In this document: piece after piece, positions 10,771 to 20,084 of the stretch
Position numbering within the stretch: position 1 is the stretch's first letter
Layout: every line of letters starts with the position of its first letter
Source: Nitrospirota bacterium
GTDB taxonomy: Bacteria; Nitrospirota; Thermodesulfovibrionia; UBA6902; JAJYJJ01
Length of the DNA stretch: 64,000 bases
Reading direction: 5' to 3'
NCBI GenBank assembly: GCA_021789595.1
Contig: JAJYJJ010000002.1
Coordinates: 119,493 to 183,492 of the forward strand
Program-made: the position numbers and the translations under genes
The notes under the pieces: model-generated
What the model saw: the letters and a program-made list of their open reading frames with translations, nothing else
Databases searched by the model: none
Told to the model about the DNA's origin: nothing

Positions 10771-11307
10771 TTGGGAGTTATAAATCTCCCCAATATTCTA
10801 ACAATAACAAGAATTCTGATAATCCCTTTTTTTGTGACAAGCTTAATATACGGGCATTATCGTTATTCCCTGTGTCTCTTTATAGGGGCTGCAATCACAG
10901 ACACACTTGACGGTCTACTTGCAAGGCTGAAAGATCAGAAGACCACTTTTGGAACCATCCTTGACCCTGTTGCAGATAAGTTTCTCCTGGCAACCTCATT
11001 TATCTTTTTCTCTATCTATCACTGGGTGCCAACATGGCTTACGATCATGGTCATAAGCAGGGACATAATAATTACTATTGGATGGTTCATACTCTACCTT
11101 TCAACCCATACGGCCAGGGTAGAGCCGAGCATCTTTGGCAAGGCATCGAATATATTTCAGGTAATTCTGCTTGCCTTTGTACTTCTGTCCATAAATATCA
11201 GGGGGACTGCATATGTTCCCAGTATTCTTGTATGGCCTGTGGTATTGCTCACTGCCCTTTCAGGGCTGCATTATATATACAGGGGGTTCAGGACTGCCAG
11301 TGGCTAA
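10771..11307 (+). CDS. pgsA: CDP-diacylglycerol-glycerol-3-phosphate 3-phosphatidyltransferase
   Basis: About 178 residues from the TTG at 10771, which follows a GGGGTGGGGG stretch and gives the family N-terminus LGVINLPNILTITR. The frame is open from TTG 10678, but the extra 31 residues are not family-like. It makes phosphatidylglycerol phosphate at the inner membrane. The CDP-alcohol phosphotransferase motif is complete: DTLDGLLARLKDQ followed by G and two aspartates in GTILDPVADKF. Four to five membrane helices are visible. It overlaps the DUF512 gene by 8 bases. Confidence 0.9.
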   Translation: MGVINLPNILTITRILIIPFFVTSLIYGHYRYSLCLFIGAAITDTLDGLLARLKDQKTTFGTILDPVADKFLLATSFIFFSIYHWVPTWLTIMVISRDIIITIGWFILYLSTHTARVEPSIFGKASNIFQVILLAFVLLSINIRGTAYVPSILVWPVVLLTALSGLHYIYRGFRTASG

Positions 11308-12598
11308 TGAAGGGGTAAAGATAACAAAGATTACTGAGGGCGGCCTTGCACATAACATTGGTCTTTCTGAAGGCGATACCCTGCTAAGGATAAATGGAAC
11401 ACCCCTGACCGACAGCATGGATTACATCTTCCATGTAAAGGCCGACAAACTGCGGATTGAATTTGAACGGGGAGGTAAAGGCTACTGCATTGATGTAAAA
11501 AAGGATTACGATGACAACCTCGGCATTGAACTAAAACCCTTCAGAATCAGGACATGTCGAAACAACTGCATATTCTGTTTTGTTTCGCAGCTTCCAAAAG
11601 GAATGAGGAAAAGCCTGTATATCAAGGATGACGATTTCAGACTTTCATTGCTGTACGGCAATTATATCACCCTCACCAACCTGACCGATGCAGATAAAAA
11701 ACGGATCTTCTCTCAGAGGCTCAGCCCTCTTTATATATCCGTGCATACAACGGATGACACTATAAGAAGAAAACTCCTCGGCAATCCAGATGCCCCCTCG
11801 ATAATGAAGGAGCTCAAGGATCTTTCATCAAACAGGATACGGATGCATGCCCAGGTTATTGTCTGTCCTGATATAAACGATGGCGAAGAGTTAATAAGGA
11901 CAGTCAATGACCTGTACAGGTTTTATCCCTATATAATGTCCGTTGCTGTTGTGCCTGTCGGTGTTACCAAATACAGGAAACACGGCATAAAACCGGTTGG
12001 CATAGAGGATGCGAAAAGGATTATTTACAGCCTTGAACCCCTGCAAAAGAGGTTTAAGAAAAGGCATGGGGAATGTTTTGTATATCCATCTGATGAGATC
12101 TACATAAGGGCAGGCCTGCCTCTGCCCGGCATAAAAGACTATGGCGACCTCCATCAGATAGAAAATGGCGTTGGCCTCGTGCCGATGTTCCTCAACTCTG
12201 TAAAGAGGCTGAAGCTGCCCAAAAAGCCTGCAAAACCCAGGAGATTCATTACTGTAACGGGGCTGTCATTTTATCCCTATCTGCTTAATTTTGCAGAAAG
12301 GCTTAACAGCAGCCTTGGCATATCCATCGAGTGCATTGGCGTAGAAAACAGATTCTTCGGCCCTACAGTCACGGTTGCAGGCCTGCTTACAGGAAGGGAT
12401 ATCCTTGCGACCATAGTTGATAAGGTATCCGGAGATTGCCTTCTTATCCCGAAGGTCGCATTAAGGGATGGCGGCAATATTTTTCTCGACGATGTCACAC
12501 TAAAGGATATGGCATCCGCTGCCGGGGTGCCTGTTAAGGCCATCGAGCCAACACCAGAGGGGCTACTCTCAGAGGTCACGGCTGATGATAACAGGTAA
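11300..12598 (+). CDS. PDZ-radical SAM DUF512 family protein
   Basis: 432 residues from the GTG at 11300, the start that removes pgsA-overlapping leader sequence and leaves a family-sized protein. Residues about 3-60 form a PDZ-like domain (ITKITEGGLAHNIGLSEGD). Next comes a radical-SAM-like cluster motif, RTCRNNCIFCFVSQLPKGMR (CxxxCxFC form), and then the DUF512 C-terminal domain. The family is widespread in Firmicutes, Nitrospirota and deltaproteobacteria. It is often encoded beside the essential GTPase Der, and its reaction is unknown. It overlaps aroE by 14 bases. Confidence 0.85.
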   Translation: MANEGVKITKITEGGLAHNIGLSEGDTLLRINGTPLTDSMDYIFHVKADKLRIEFERGGKGYCIDVKKDYDDNLGIELKPFRIRTCRNNCIFCFVSQLPKGMRKSLYIKDDDFRLSLLYGNYITLTNLTDADKKRIFSQRLSPLYISVHTTDDTIRRKLLGNPDAPSIMKELKDLSSNRIRMHAQVIVCPDINDGEELIRTVNDLYRFYPYIMSVAVVPVGVTKYRKHGIKPVGIEDAKRIIYSLEPLQKRFKKRHGECFVYPSDEIYIRAGLPLPGIKDYGDLHQIENGVGLVPMFLNSVKRLKLPKKPAKPRRFITVTGLSFYPYLLNFAERLNSSLGISIECIGVENRFFGPTVTVAGLLTGRDILATIVDKVSGDCLLIPKVALRDGGNIFLDDVTLKDMASAAGVPVKAIEPTPEGLLSEVTADDNR

Positions 12599-13424
12599 AA
12601 CAAAGATACTCGGCATCCTGGGCTATCCTGTTAGTCATACCCTTTCTCCAGTCATGCACAATGAGGCATTCAGGGCATCAGGACTTGATTACTGCTATCT
12701 GCCTTTTAAGGTAGCACCTGAGAGGCTCCTGGATGCGGTTGGTGGGATACGGGCACTGAACATCCGCGGTGTAAATATAACTGTTCCGCACAAAGAGAGG
12801 ATCATACCGCTTCTGGATCATTTGGATAAGGAGGCCTCCCTTATAGGCGCTGTAAATACAGTTGTGAATAAGGATGGGAAACTATACGGCTATAACACAG
12901 ATGCAAAGGGGTTTATAAAATCCCTCAAGGAGGAGGGGATAATGCCAGGGCGCAAGAAGGTTATGATCCTTGGTGCAGGCGGCGCAGCAAGGGCAGTTGC
13001 ATTCTCCCTACTGCTGAATGGTGTAAAATCCATTCAGATATACAACAGGACGCCTGAAAAGGCAGAGACCATTGTCGATTTCCTTAACAGGGTAAAATCA
13101 GGAATAGCTAAAACCGCCTATGCCATTACTCCGCTTAAAGATATAGATATCCTTATAAATGCAACATCCCTCGGGCTAAAGAAGAATGACCCTCTCCCCA
13201 TAGCCCCGGCATTTCTCTGCCCTGGCCTTATTGTCTATGACCTTATCTATAATCCGCAAAAGACAGGGCTGCTTATAGAGGCGTCAAGGCAGGGGCTTAA
13301 GACAATAAGCGGCCTTGGTATGCTCCTCTGGCAGGGTGTATTGTCCTTCCGTCTCTGGACAGGGATTGAACCGCCTGTGGAGATAATGAGGAAGGCCATT
13401 TACAGGGCACTGAGGATTAGATAG
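12585..13424 (+). CDS. aroE: Shikimate dehydrogenase
   Basis: 279 residues. It reduces 3-dehydroshikimate with NADPH in the shikimate pathway. The substrate-binding N-terminus is ILGYPVSHTLSPVMHNEAF. The catalytic lysine and aspartate lie in NITVPHKERI and GYNTDAKGF. The nucleotide-binding loop is GAGGAARAV and the adenosine-phosphate site is NRTPEKAE. It overlaps the DUF512 gene by 14 bases and is the last gene of the plus-strand run. No terminator hairpin with a T-tract is visible directly after it. Confidence 0.96.
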   Translation: MITGKTKILGILGYPVSHTLSPVMHNEAFRASGLDYCYLPFKVAPERLLDAVGGIRALNIRGVNITVPHKERIIPLLDHLDKEASLIGAVNTVVNKDGKLYGYNTDAKGFIKSLKEEGIMPGRKKVMILGAGGAARAVAFSLLLNGVKSIQIYNRTPEKAETIVDFLNRVKSGIAKTAYAITPLKDIDILINATSLGLKKNDPLPIAPAFLCPGLIVYDLIYNPQKTGLLIEASRQGLKTISGLGMLLWQGVLSFRLWTGIEPPVEIMRKAIYRALRIR

Positions 13425-13460
13425 ATATTGTCTTAATGCAAACGAATTAAATATATTTAC

Positions 13461-13537
13461 AAAATCTCCTCTAATCCCCTTTGTCAAAGAGGGGAAACAG
13501 TTCCCCCTTTGGAAAAGGGGGCGAGGGGGGATTTGAA
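13461..13537. repeat. Palindromic intergenic repeat rich in CCCCTTT/AAAGGGG
   Basis: AAATCTCCTCTAATCCCCTTT at the left end pairs imperfectly with the reverse complement of the right end (AAATCCCCCCTCGCCCCCTTT). Inner hairpins such as CCCCCTTTGGAAAAGGGGG also occur. This is the familiar type of small non-coding element found between genes. It sits directly after aroE and abuts the integrase stub, marking the edge of the scar. Confidence 0.65.
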
Positions 13538-13666
13538 GACCTTAGTAGAGAACTCCTCTCAAGAAAATACAGCCACAGCACAGTCAAAGGCTATCTCTAT
13601 TACAACAGAGATTTTCTGAGTTCTATCAAGAAGCAGTCAATTGGCACAAATTTATTGGGGAATTAA
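13535..13666 (+). pseudogene. Stub of a tyrosine recombinase (N-terminal core-binding domain only)
   Basis: The open frame reads FEDLSRELLSRKYSHSTVKG followed by YLYYNRDFLSS. This is the pattern of the N-terminal SAM-like domain of XerC/D-type tyrosine recombinases, where a short helix is followed by K/R-Y-S-x-x-T-xx-Y. It stops after about 44 residues with no catalytic domain (no RHRY residues). It has no start codon of its own, as the frame enters from the repeat. It is read as the remnant of a lost integrase. Confidence 0.5.
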
Positions 13667-13876
13667 AATTTGGAGTGTATCAGGAACATTCTTTAATCCA
13701 TATTGTCTTGCGATTTCTGTATATGTAGTTCTTTGGATTATTGTAATTGCAACAAGGTTAATAACGTCGAGTGCAGACTAAAATGCAGACTAAAATAAGA
13801 ATTCAAAATAAAAGATGAGGTGAAAAAAGTTTGAAATAAACGCTGAAGTGTTATAAAATCAGGTAGGAGGTGCAAA
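13667..13876. other. Non-coding scar with a tandem 12-base repeat
   Basis: The stretch from 13668 to 13781 is open in one plus frame and would encode a short hydrophobic peptide (LAISVYVVLWIIVIATRL), probably a remnant tail; it has no start or ribosome site. TGCAGACTAAAA is repeated twice in tandem at 13772-13795. The last 40 bases supply the leader and ribosome site (TAGGAGGTG) of hicB. Confidence 0.4.
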
Positions 13877-14089
13877 ATGTCTATACGAACCTTTACAGCC
13901 GTTCTCCATAAGGAAGACGACCTTTATGTAGCAGAATGCCCAGAGGTAGGCACAGTGAGTCAAGGATATTCTATTGAGGAAGCAATTGCAAACCTGAAGG
14001 AAGCCACTGAATTATATCTTGAAGAATTTCCATTAGAAGAAGTTACAAAACCACTCATGACTACATTTGAGGCGTCTGTAAATGCCTAA
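13877..14089 (+). CDS. hicB: HicB-family antitoxin
   Basis: 70 residues with the partial RNase-H-like fold of HicB antitoxins: FTAVLHKEDDLYVAECPEVG, then GYSIEEAIANLKEATELYLEE. It neutralises the HicA mRNA interferase and usually represses its own operon, but this short form lacks a recognisable C-terminal ribbon-helix-helix domain. A strong GTAGGAGGTGCAAA site precedes the ATG. It overlaps hicA by 8 bases, giving the antitoxin-first order. Confidence 0.88.
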   Translation: MSIRTFTAVLHKEDDLYVAECPEVGTVSQGYSIEEAIANLKEATELYLEEFPLEEVTKPLMTTFEASVNA

Positions 14090-14309
14090 ATTAAAGAGAA
14101 TCTCTGGAGAAGAAGCAATACGAAGATTAGAAAAACTTGACTTTCAACGAGTTCGTCAGCGTGGTAGTCATGTTGTTTTGAAAAAGCAAACATCTGAAGG
14201 TGAGATTGGCTGTGTTGTTCCTTTGCACAAAGAATTAGCAATCGGCACATTGCGTGGCATTTTAAAGCAGGCAAAACTGACCGTGGAAGAATTTATGGAG
14301 GATTTATAA
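14082..14309 (+). CDS. hicA: HicA-family toxin (mRNA interferase, YcfA-like)
   Basis: 75 residues. A double-stranded-RNA-binding-like HicA fold: SGEEAIRRLEKLDFQRVRQR followed by GSHVVLKK, with the catalytic histidine in GSHVVL, then VPLHKELAIGTLRGILKQA. It cleaves mRNA when free of HicB. The length is near-typical and all key motifs are intact. It is coupled to hicB by an 8-base overlap and lies inside a scar of decayed mobile genes. Confidence 0.9.
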   Translation: MPKLKRISGEEAIRRLEKLDFQRVRQRGSHVVLKKQTSEGEIGCVVPLHKELAIGTLRGILKQAKLTVEEFMEDL

Positions 14310-14324
14310 TTTTGCCCACAACCT

Positions 14325-14393
14325 CCGCTAACATGGCACAAAAAACTAAAGTCCAAACCCTTCGGGCTTCTTTTGTGCCAGCCCCGTTAACGG
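14325..14393. repeat. Large two-part hairpin downstream of hicA
   Basis: CCGCTAAC (14325-14332) pairs with GTTAACGG (14386-14393), 7 of 8. TGGCACAAAA (14334-14343) pairs perfectly with TTTTGTGCCA (14371-14380). An inner CCC-TTC-GGG hairpin caps the loop. There is one unpaired base on the left and five on the right between the two stems. The shape recalls an integron attC site, but the outer boxes do not match RYYYAAC/GTTRRRY. No T-tract follows, so it is not a standard terminator. Confidence 0.55.
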
Positions 14394-14437
14394 AAATCAG
14401 GTCACCATTTTGATATAATTTTAAAAGGAGGTGAGCA

Positions 14438-14497
14438 ATGGACACTCAATTTTTTGAAGATCTGAAGAAAAGGTTAAAGGCGGATGGGCTTATTTAA
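14438..14497 (+). pseudogene. Antitoxin-like N-terminal stub (19 codons)
   Basis: A strong AAAAGGAGGTGAGCA ribosome site precedes ATG and the peptide MDTQFFEDLKKRLKADGLI. The reading frame then ends inside the RelE stub. The peptide is too short to function and is not recognised. Its position and ribosome site suggest the start of an antitoxin gene fused by deletion to the toxin remnant. Confidence 0.35.
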
Positions 14498-14627
14498 AAT
14501 TGATCCGAAAGGATCATTGGAACACGATCTAAGGAAGATTGACAGGCAGTTTATTGCAAAGATTCTTGAAGCTATTGAAAATCTTTCAGAAAATCCCTTA
14601 GCAGGGCACTGGGGATTGGATAGATAG
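14484..14627 (+). pseudogene. RelE/ParE-family toxin, N-terminal stub
   Basis: 47 codons reading FKIDPKGSLEHDLRKIDRQF and IAKILEAIENLSENP, matching the first two helices of RelE/ParE toxins. The frame then runs into LAGHWGLDR and a stop, without the beta-sheet that carries the catalytic residues. It overlaps the antitoxin-like stub by 14 bases. It is a decayed toxin gene. Confidence 0.6.
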
Positions 14628-14762
14628 ATCTGAGATGGAATGGAGTGATTATGAACAAAGAGGCAAAGGCAATCCTCGCGAGTATCCGTGCATCAAGGAT
14701 TCAGAGGATTGCGGCATAATCGAAGCTATGAAAACCCTTGAGAATAAAGCCCTGATCAAATT
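14628..14762. other. Unassigned junction sequence
   Basis: Two short plus-strand open stretches occur here. One is 22 codons beginning MNKEAKAILASIRA; the other begins MKTLENKALIKFYRK and runs on into the antisense of the nitroreductase remnant. Neither is recognised or has a convincing ribosome site. The segment joins the TA stubs to the truncated nitroreductase and probably contains the deletion junction. Confidence 0.4.
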
Positions 14763-15104
14763 TTACAGAAAAGACTTGACAATGCCACTGATGTCAATCC
14801 CAAGATGCTCAGTCCGCCTGATCATGGACTCTGTTAAGCGCCTTTTCAGCTCCTCTGGCCATGGTGGAGGCAGCGGAATATCAGGGTTTGCAGGTGTATC
14901 CTTTTCAGCAAGTTCAACAAGGATCATGCTGAGCTTATCTTTCTTTTCGCTACATACAACAATGACCTCCCACGGCTGTGTATTCTTATACGAAGGACTC
15001 CTCTGTGCAGTCTTTATAATGCTTTCCAGTACATGTCTTGCAACAAGCGCAGGTTTAAATGCCCTGATACTTCTCATTTCCTCAATGCCCTCGATTAACT
15101 CCAT
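14763..15104 (-). pseudogene. Nitroreductase-family protein, truncated to its N-terminal half
   Basis: 113 residues: MRSIRAFKP and then RSPSYKNTQPWEVIVV are the FMN-binding N-terminal signature of NADPH-dependent nitroreductases. The family is about 200-220 residues; here the frame ends at GIDISGIVKSFL just where the scar begins, so the C-terminal half is missing. It starts 16 bases after proB on the same strand and was once part of that transcript. It is probably inactive. Confidence 0.75.
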
Positions 15105-15120
15105 AGACAGTTCCTTTCTT

Positions 15121-16221
15121 TTATGTTTCCACTACCATGTTGTCCCTGTGTATCACCTCATCAGAATACTTGTAACCGAGAATATGCTCTATCTCCGATG
15201 TCTTTTTTCCTTTGATCCTCTCTATGTCAGAGGAAGAATAGTTGGTCAGGCCCTTTGCAATCCTTATCCTGCTCTGGTCAAGGCAATTTACAGCATCTCC
15301 AACATCAAAACTCCCGTCCAGTCCTATTATGCCTGATGGCAACAGGCTCTTGCCCTTTTCTATAATGGCCCTTACTGCTCCACTGTCAAGGAATATAGAG
15401 CCTTTTGATCTGAGGCCGAATGCGATCCATCTTTTCCTTGAGCAAAGGTGTTCTTCCTTTGGCTTGAAAGATGTACCTAACCTTTCACCTCTCAGAAGGT
15501 TCTGAAGCAGCCCTTCTTTTCTCCCGCTTATGATATTTACAGCAATACCCTGGGCTGTGGCTTTTTTTGCTGATAAGAGCTTTGAATACATCCCACCTGT
15601 GCCAACGCAGCTTCCTGCACCTCCTGCTATCTTTTCAATCCCCTCTGTTATTTCATCAACCTCAGAGATGAGCCTGGCATCCGGATTCTTCTTTGGATCA
15701 GCAGTGTAGAGCCCATCAACATCAGAGAGGATAACAAGCAGATCAGCCTCCACAAGGCCGGCAACAAGGGAGGCAAGCAGGTCGTTGTCACCGAATTTTA
15801 TCTCATCAACAGCCACAGGGTCGTTTTCATTTATGATGGGAATAACGCCGTAGCCGAGAAGGGTTGTCAGAGTATTCTTTGCATTTATATATCTGAGACG
15901 GTTTGTGATATCATCCCTTGTCAGCAACACCTGGGCAACCTTTTTCCCAAATTCGAGGAAGCTCTTTTCATATGCCCACATGAGGGTTGACTGCCCTATT
16001 GCAGCGGCGGCCTGTTTTAGTTTTATATCGTGCGGCCTCTGCTTGAGCCCGAGCTTTGTCAGCCCTGCAGCAACTGCACCGGATGATACCATTACGATCT
16101 CATAGCCCTCATCGACCGCCTCTGATACATCCTTTGCAATGCAATGTATCCTCCTGATATTCAACCCCTTTTCAGCAGAGGCCAGGATGTTGCTGCCTAT
16201 CTTTATAACCAATCGTTTCAT
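15121..16221 (-). CDS. proB: Glutamate 5-kinase
   Basis: 366 residues. It phosphorylates glutamate in the first step of proline synthesis. The amino-acid-kinase domain (1-255) has KIGSNIL, MVSSGAVAAG, NENDPVAVDEIKFGDNDLLA and GTGGMYSKLLSAKKA. The C-terminal PUA domain (about 275-355) is complete. It lies 14 bases downstream of obgE on the same strand; proA is not in the window. Confidence 0.96.
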   Translation of the reverse strand: MKRLVIKIGSNILASAEKGLNIRRIHCIAKDVSEAVDEGYEIVMVSSGAVAAGLTKLGLKQRPHDIKLKQAAAAIGQSTLMWAYEKSFLEFGKKVAQVLLTRDDITNRLRYINAKNTLTTLLGYGVIPIINENDPVAVDEIKFGDNDLLASLVAGLVEADLLVILSDVDGLYTADPKKNPDARLISEVDEITEGIEKIAGGAGSCVGTGGMYSKLLSAKKATAQGIAVNIISGRKEGLLQNLLRGERLGTSFKPKEEHLCSRKRWIAFGLRSKGSIFLDSGAVRAIIEKGKSLLPSGIIGLDGSFDVGDAVNCLDQSRIRIAKGLTNYSSSDIERIKGKKTSEIEHILGYKYSDEVIHRDNMVVET

Positions 16222-16235
16222 GTTATCCCATTAGC

Positions 16236-17249
<1,014 letters not shown>

Positions 17250-17305
17250 TTATCCCAAAAATTCGATTCAAAGAATCTCTTGAAGTTCTGTGGGGTGAAA
17301 GGTTT

Positions 17306-17584
17306 CTAATATAGAATTATCTTTCTTTCCCTTGCGAAGTTTTTAACTACCATGAGCGCTGTGTGGAGCCTCTGAAGTTTCATGTTTCTCATCCTTATTG
17401 CCCCTACATCGTTATATGGAAACTTCTCCCCCCTTATCGCAGCATGGACCTTTTGTATCTGCTGATGAAGCTCCTTTAGCCCTTCTGCATCAAAGCCCTT
17501 TAAAAAGATTGGATTGACCGTCACGAAACCCTCAGCAATATCCTTTGATATTGATGCAAAGCTCTTACCCCTTGCTATCGGCAT
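17306..17584 (-). CDS. Conserved-looking small protein of unknown function
   Basis: 92 residues from the ATG at 17584, chosen because AAAGGAGGGAAG lies directly in front of it (the frame is open 12 codons further). The protein is helical and basic (LHQQIQKVHAAIRG, IRMRNMKLQRLHTALMVVKN). No family was recognised. Its start overlaps the end of tatC by 20 bases, and it lies 56 bases upstream of obgE. The co-translation with tatC and good ribosome site make it a likely real gene. Confidence 0.6.
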   Translation of the reverse strand: MPIARGKSFASISKDIAEGFVTVNPIFLKGFDAEGLKELHQQIQKVHAAIRGEKFPYNDVGAIRMRNMKLQRLHTALMVVKNFARERKIILY

Positions 17585-18371
17585 CTTCCCTCCTTTCAGC
17601 TTCAGCAGGTTTTCTAACAAATATCCTTGATACCCATATCCCTATCTCGTATAGGAGGATGATAGGCAGGGCCATCAAGGTCTGGTTAAATGCATCAGGT
17701 GTAGGGGTGAGGATTGCAGCGATGATGAAGGCGATAAGTACGGCATACTTCCTGTTTTTTGCAAGAAACTTTGGTGTTACCACCCCCAGCCGTGTAAGAA
17801 ATACAATCACAACAGGCAGTTCAAATATTACACCAAATGCAAGGATGAACTTCAGGCAGAAATCCACATAATGGCCTACGGAGAGAAATGGTTTCATATT
17901 TGCCGTTTTGTATTCGAGGAGGAATTTAAGGGCAAAGGGAAGGACAAGGAAATAGCAGAATGCAGCCCCTGCGAGGAAAAGGGTTGTTGTTGTGAGGACA
18001 AATGGTATTACATACTTTTTTTCCTTATGGACTAATCCTGGCGAGACAAATCTCCATGTCTGATGAAAGACAACAGGCAGTGCAAACACAAAGCCGACTA
18101 TAAATGATATCTTCATATGCATCCAGAATGCCTCTGCCGGTGCCGTAAATATCAGTGTGGCAGGGCTTGTTTGCTTTATGAGAAGCGTTATGAATGGATA
18201 TGTGAGACTGAAGCTGAGGCTGCTTTTCATGGGGAGGATAAGGATGCGGAAGATGTCCTCTGAATAATTAAAGCAGATACCAAAACCGATGCCGATGGCT
18301 ATGACAGAGACAATAATCCGTTTTCTTAACTCTACGAGGTGTTCTGTGAGAGGCATCTTTTCATCAGGCAT
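17565..18371 (-). CDS. tatC: Sec-independent protein translocase TatC
   Basis: 268 residues. The multispanning receptor of the twin-arginine translocase. Six membrane helices are visible. The N-terminal signature is LTEHLVELRKRIIVSVIAI; later segments are FWMHMKISFIVGFVFALPVV and FGVIFELPVVIVFL with the conserved glutamate. The C-terminal tail is charged and cytoplasmic (EAERREDADSKG). It overlaps tatA/B upstream by 8 bases and the small unknown gene downstream by 20. Confidence 0.96.
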   Translation of the reverse strand: MPDEKMPLTEHLVELRKRIIVSVIAIGIGFGICFNYSEDIFRILILPMKSSLSFSLTYPFITLLIKQTSPATLIFTAPAEAFWMHMKISFIVGFVFALPVVFHQTWRFVSPGLVHKEKKYVIPFVLTTTTLFLAGAAFCYFLVLPFALKFLLEYKTANMKPFLSVGHYVDFCLKFILAFGVIFELPVVIVFLTRLGVVTPKFLAKNRKYAVLIAFIIAAILTPTPDAFNQTLMALPIILLYEIGIWVSRIFVRKPAEAERREDADSKG

Positions 18372-18717
18372 CTTCCTTACCTTCTACCTTACCGCTCCCT
18401 GATTCCATCTCTTTCTTTATCTCGTGTGCCCGTGCCTCGGCAAGCCCAAGCTCTTCCTTCTTGCCTTTTGCTTCTGTATCTTCCTGCTTTGCCTCTATCT
18501 TTTGAGGTTCTTGATCCTGAGGCTCTGGTATGTGATGCGTAATCTCTTCCTCCCGTGTCTCCTGCTCTATGGATTCCTTGACATCCTGCATTGCCCTCTT
18601 TAACTCTGCAATACCCTTGCCAAGGGCCTTGCCAAGTTCTGGAAGCCTCTTCGGCCCGAAGACTATAAGTGCCACAATAAATATGACTATAAGTTCCTGA
18701 ATGCCAAGATCAAACAC
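18364..18717 (-). CDS. Twin-arginine translocase subunit TatA/TatB
   Basis: 117 residues from the GTG at 18717 (AGGTGG five bases upstream). It has one N-terminal membrane helix (LGIQELIVIFIVALIVFG) and the hinge FGPKRLPELGKALG, then an amphipathic helix and a long charged tail. The length and the glutamate-rich tail favour TatB, but a single TatA/B protein serving both roles is possible because no second copy is in the window. It is in one cluster with tatC. Confidence 0.9.
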   Translation of the reverse strand: MFDLGIQELIVIFIVALIVFGPKRLPELGKALGKGIAELKRAMQDVKESIEQETREEEITHHIPEPQDQEPQKIEAKQEDTEAKGKKEELGLAEARAHEIKKEMESGSGKVEGKEDA

Positions 18718-18719
18718 CT

Positions 18720-20084
18720 CTATCCACCTGCCTTTACACTTGCATAGTAAAACTCGTCCTGTCTCTTCAAAAATATAAGTATATTTTCTCCCGGTGACAG
18801 ACCCCCTATGACCTTTTCTAATTCCTCCACAGAGTTTATCCTTACCCTGTTGACCTCGATTATGATATCCCCTTTTAGAATGCCGCCTTTCCACGCAGGC
18901 GACTCTTCATCAACCGATGTAACCAGGACAGCCCCGCCATCCTTTATCCCGAGCTGCCTTGCAATCTCTGCAGGTACTGTCTTTATGCCTATCCCAAGCC
19001 TCTTTGCTATTAATACCTCTTCTGTCTCAGACCCTTGCCTGAGAAGTGCCACCTTTGCCATAACTGTAACAGGTTGTCCATCCCGTATTACCTTAAATTC
19101 CACTACTGTTCCCACAGTGGTATTGGCAACCATCCTCGGCAGGTCGTATGCATCGTTTATCTTTTTGCCCTGAAACTCCACTATTACATCACCCCTCTTT
19201 AGTCCTGCCTTATCTGCCGGAGAATCCTTAACGATATTAGTTACGATTGCACCTCTTCTGTCCTTAAGGTTAAAATCCCTGGCAAGCTCTGGCGTCAAAG
19301 GCTGGACAGAGACACCGAGCCACCCCCTTTCTACAAAGCCCTTTTCTTTAAGTGACGGAATAATCTCCTTTGCCATATTTATCGGGATTGCGAATCCTAT
19401 ACCATGGGCTGTCTGGATGATGGCAGTGTTTATACCGACCACCTCGCCCTTCATATTAAACAGAGGGCCGCCTGAGTTGCCTGGATTTATGGCTGCATCG
19501 GTCTGTATGAAGTCATCATAAGGACCTGCGCCTATAACCCTTCCCTTTGCACTGACTATGCCTGCTGTCACAGTATGACCAAGGCCGTATGGGTTGCCTA
19601 TGGCAATTACCCAATCCCCAACCTCAAGGCTGTCTGAATCCCCAAGGATTGCCGAAGGCAGCACCCTGCCTGCTGCATCTATCTTCAGCAATGCAATGTC
19701 CATCTTCGCATCCTTTCCAACGACCTTTGCATCGTACTCTGTATCATCCCAGAGCCTGACCTTTACGGCCTGGGCATTCTCTATCATATGGTTGTTGGTA
19801 AGGATATAGCCATCTCCACTTATAATGAACCCTGAGCCGAGGGTAGGTTTTTTTATCTCCCTCTCAGGCATTCCCTCGAAGTATTTTTTGTATTCATCAG
19901 GTATCGGGACAAACGGCATCACCCTTTCCTTGAACACCTGGATCGCACTTATGTTTACTACAACCCTTGTCCTCTCTTTCACAATCCCTGAAAAACTCTC
20001 TGGCAGATATGCTGCCAACAAGGTCTTTGAATAAGGGATTAGAATGAAAAGGACTAAGATAAAAACCCTTGTCCTGTTTCTCAC
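18720..20084 (-). CDS. Periplasmic serine protease of the Deg/HtrA family
   Basis: 454 residues. An N-terminal signal or anchor segment (FILVLFILIPYSKTLLAA) exports it. The protease domain has the catalytic triad His99 (LTNNHM), Asp129 (MDIALLKI) and Ser204 (GNSGGPLFN). Two PDZ domains follow (about 255-345 and 365-450). It degrades or refolds damaged envelope proteins. Typical DegP/DegQ length. It ends 3 bases before the tatA/B start and overlaps the outer-membrane gene by 4 bases. Confidence 0.94.
   Translation of the reverse strand: MRNRTRVFILVLFILIPYSKTLLAAYLPESFSGIVKERTRVVVNISAIQVFKERVMPFVPIPDEYKKYFEGMPEREIKKPTLGSGFIISGDGYILTNNHMIENAQAVKVRLWDDTEYDAKVVGKDAKMDIALLKIDAAGRVLPSAILGDSDSLEVGDWVIAIGNPYGLGHTVTAGIVSAKGRVIGAGPYDDFIQTDAAINPGNSGGPLFNMKGEVVGINTAIIQTAHGIGFAIPINMAKEIIPSLKEKGFVERGWLGVSVQPLTPELARDFNLKDRRGAIVTNIVKDSPADKAGLKRGDVIVEFQGKKINDAYDLPRMVANTTVGTVVEFKVIRDGQPVTVMAKVALLRQGSETEEVLIAKRLGIGIKTVPAEIARQLGIKDGGAVLVTSVDEESPAWKGGILKGDIIIEVNRVRINSVEELEKVIGGLSPGENILIFLKRQDEFYYASVKAGG

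Noticed and set aside
14325..14393. Integron attC site after hicA
   Set aside because: Two-stem shape fits, but outer boxes CGCTAAC and GTTAACG do not match RYYYAAC and GTTRRRY, there is no integron integrase (only a Xer-like stub), and no second site.
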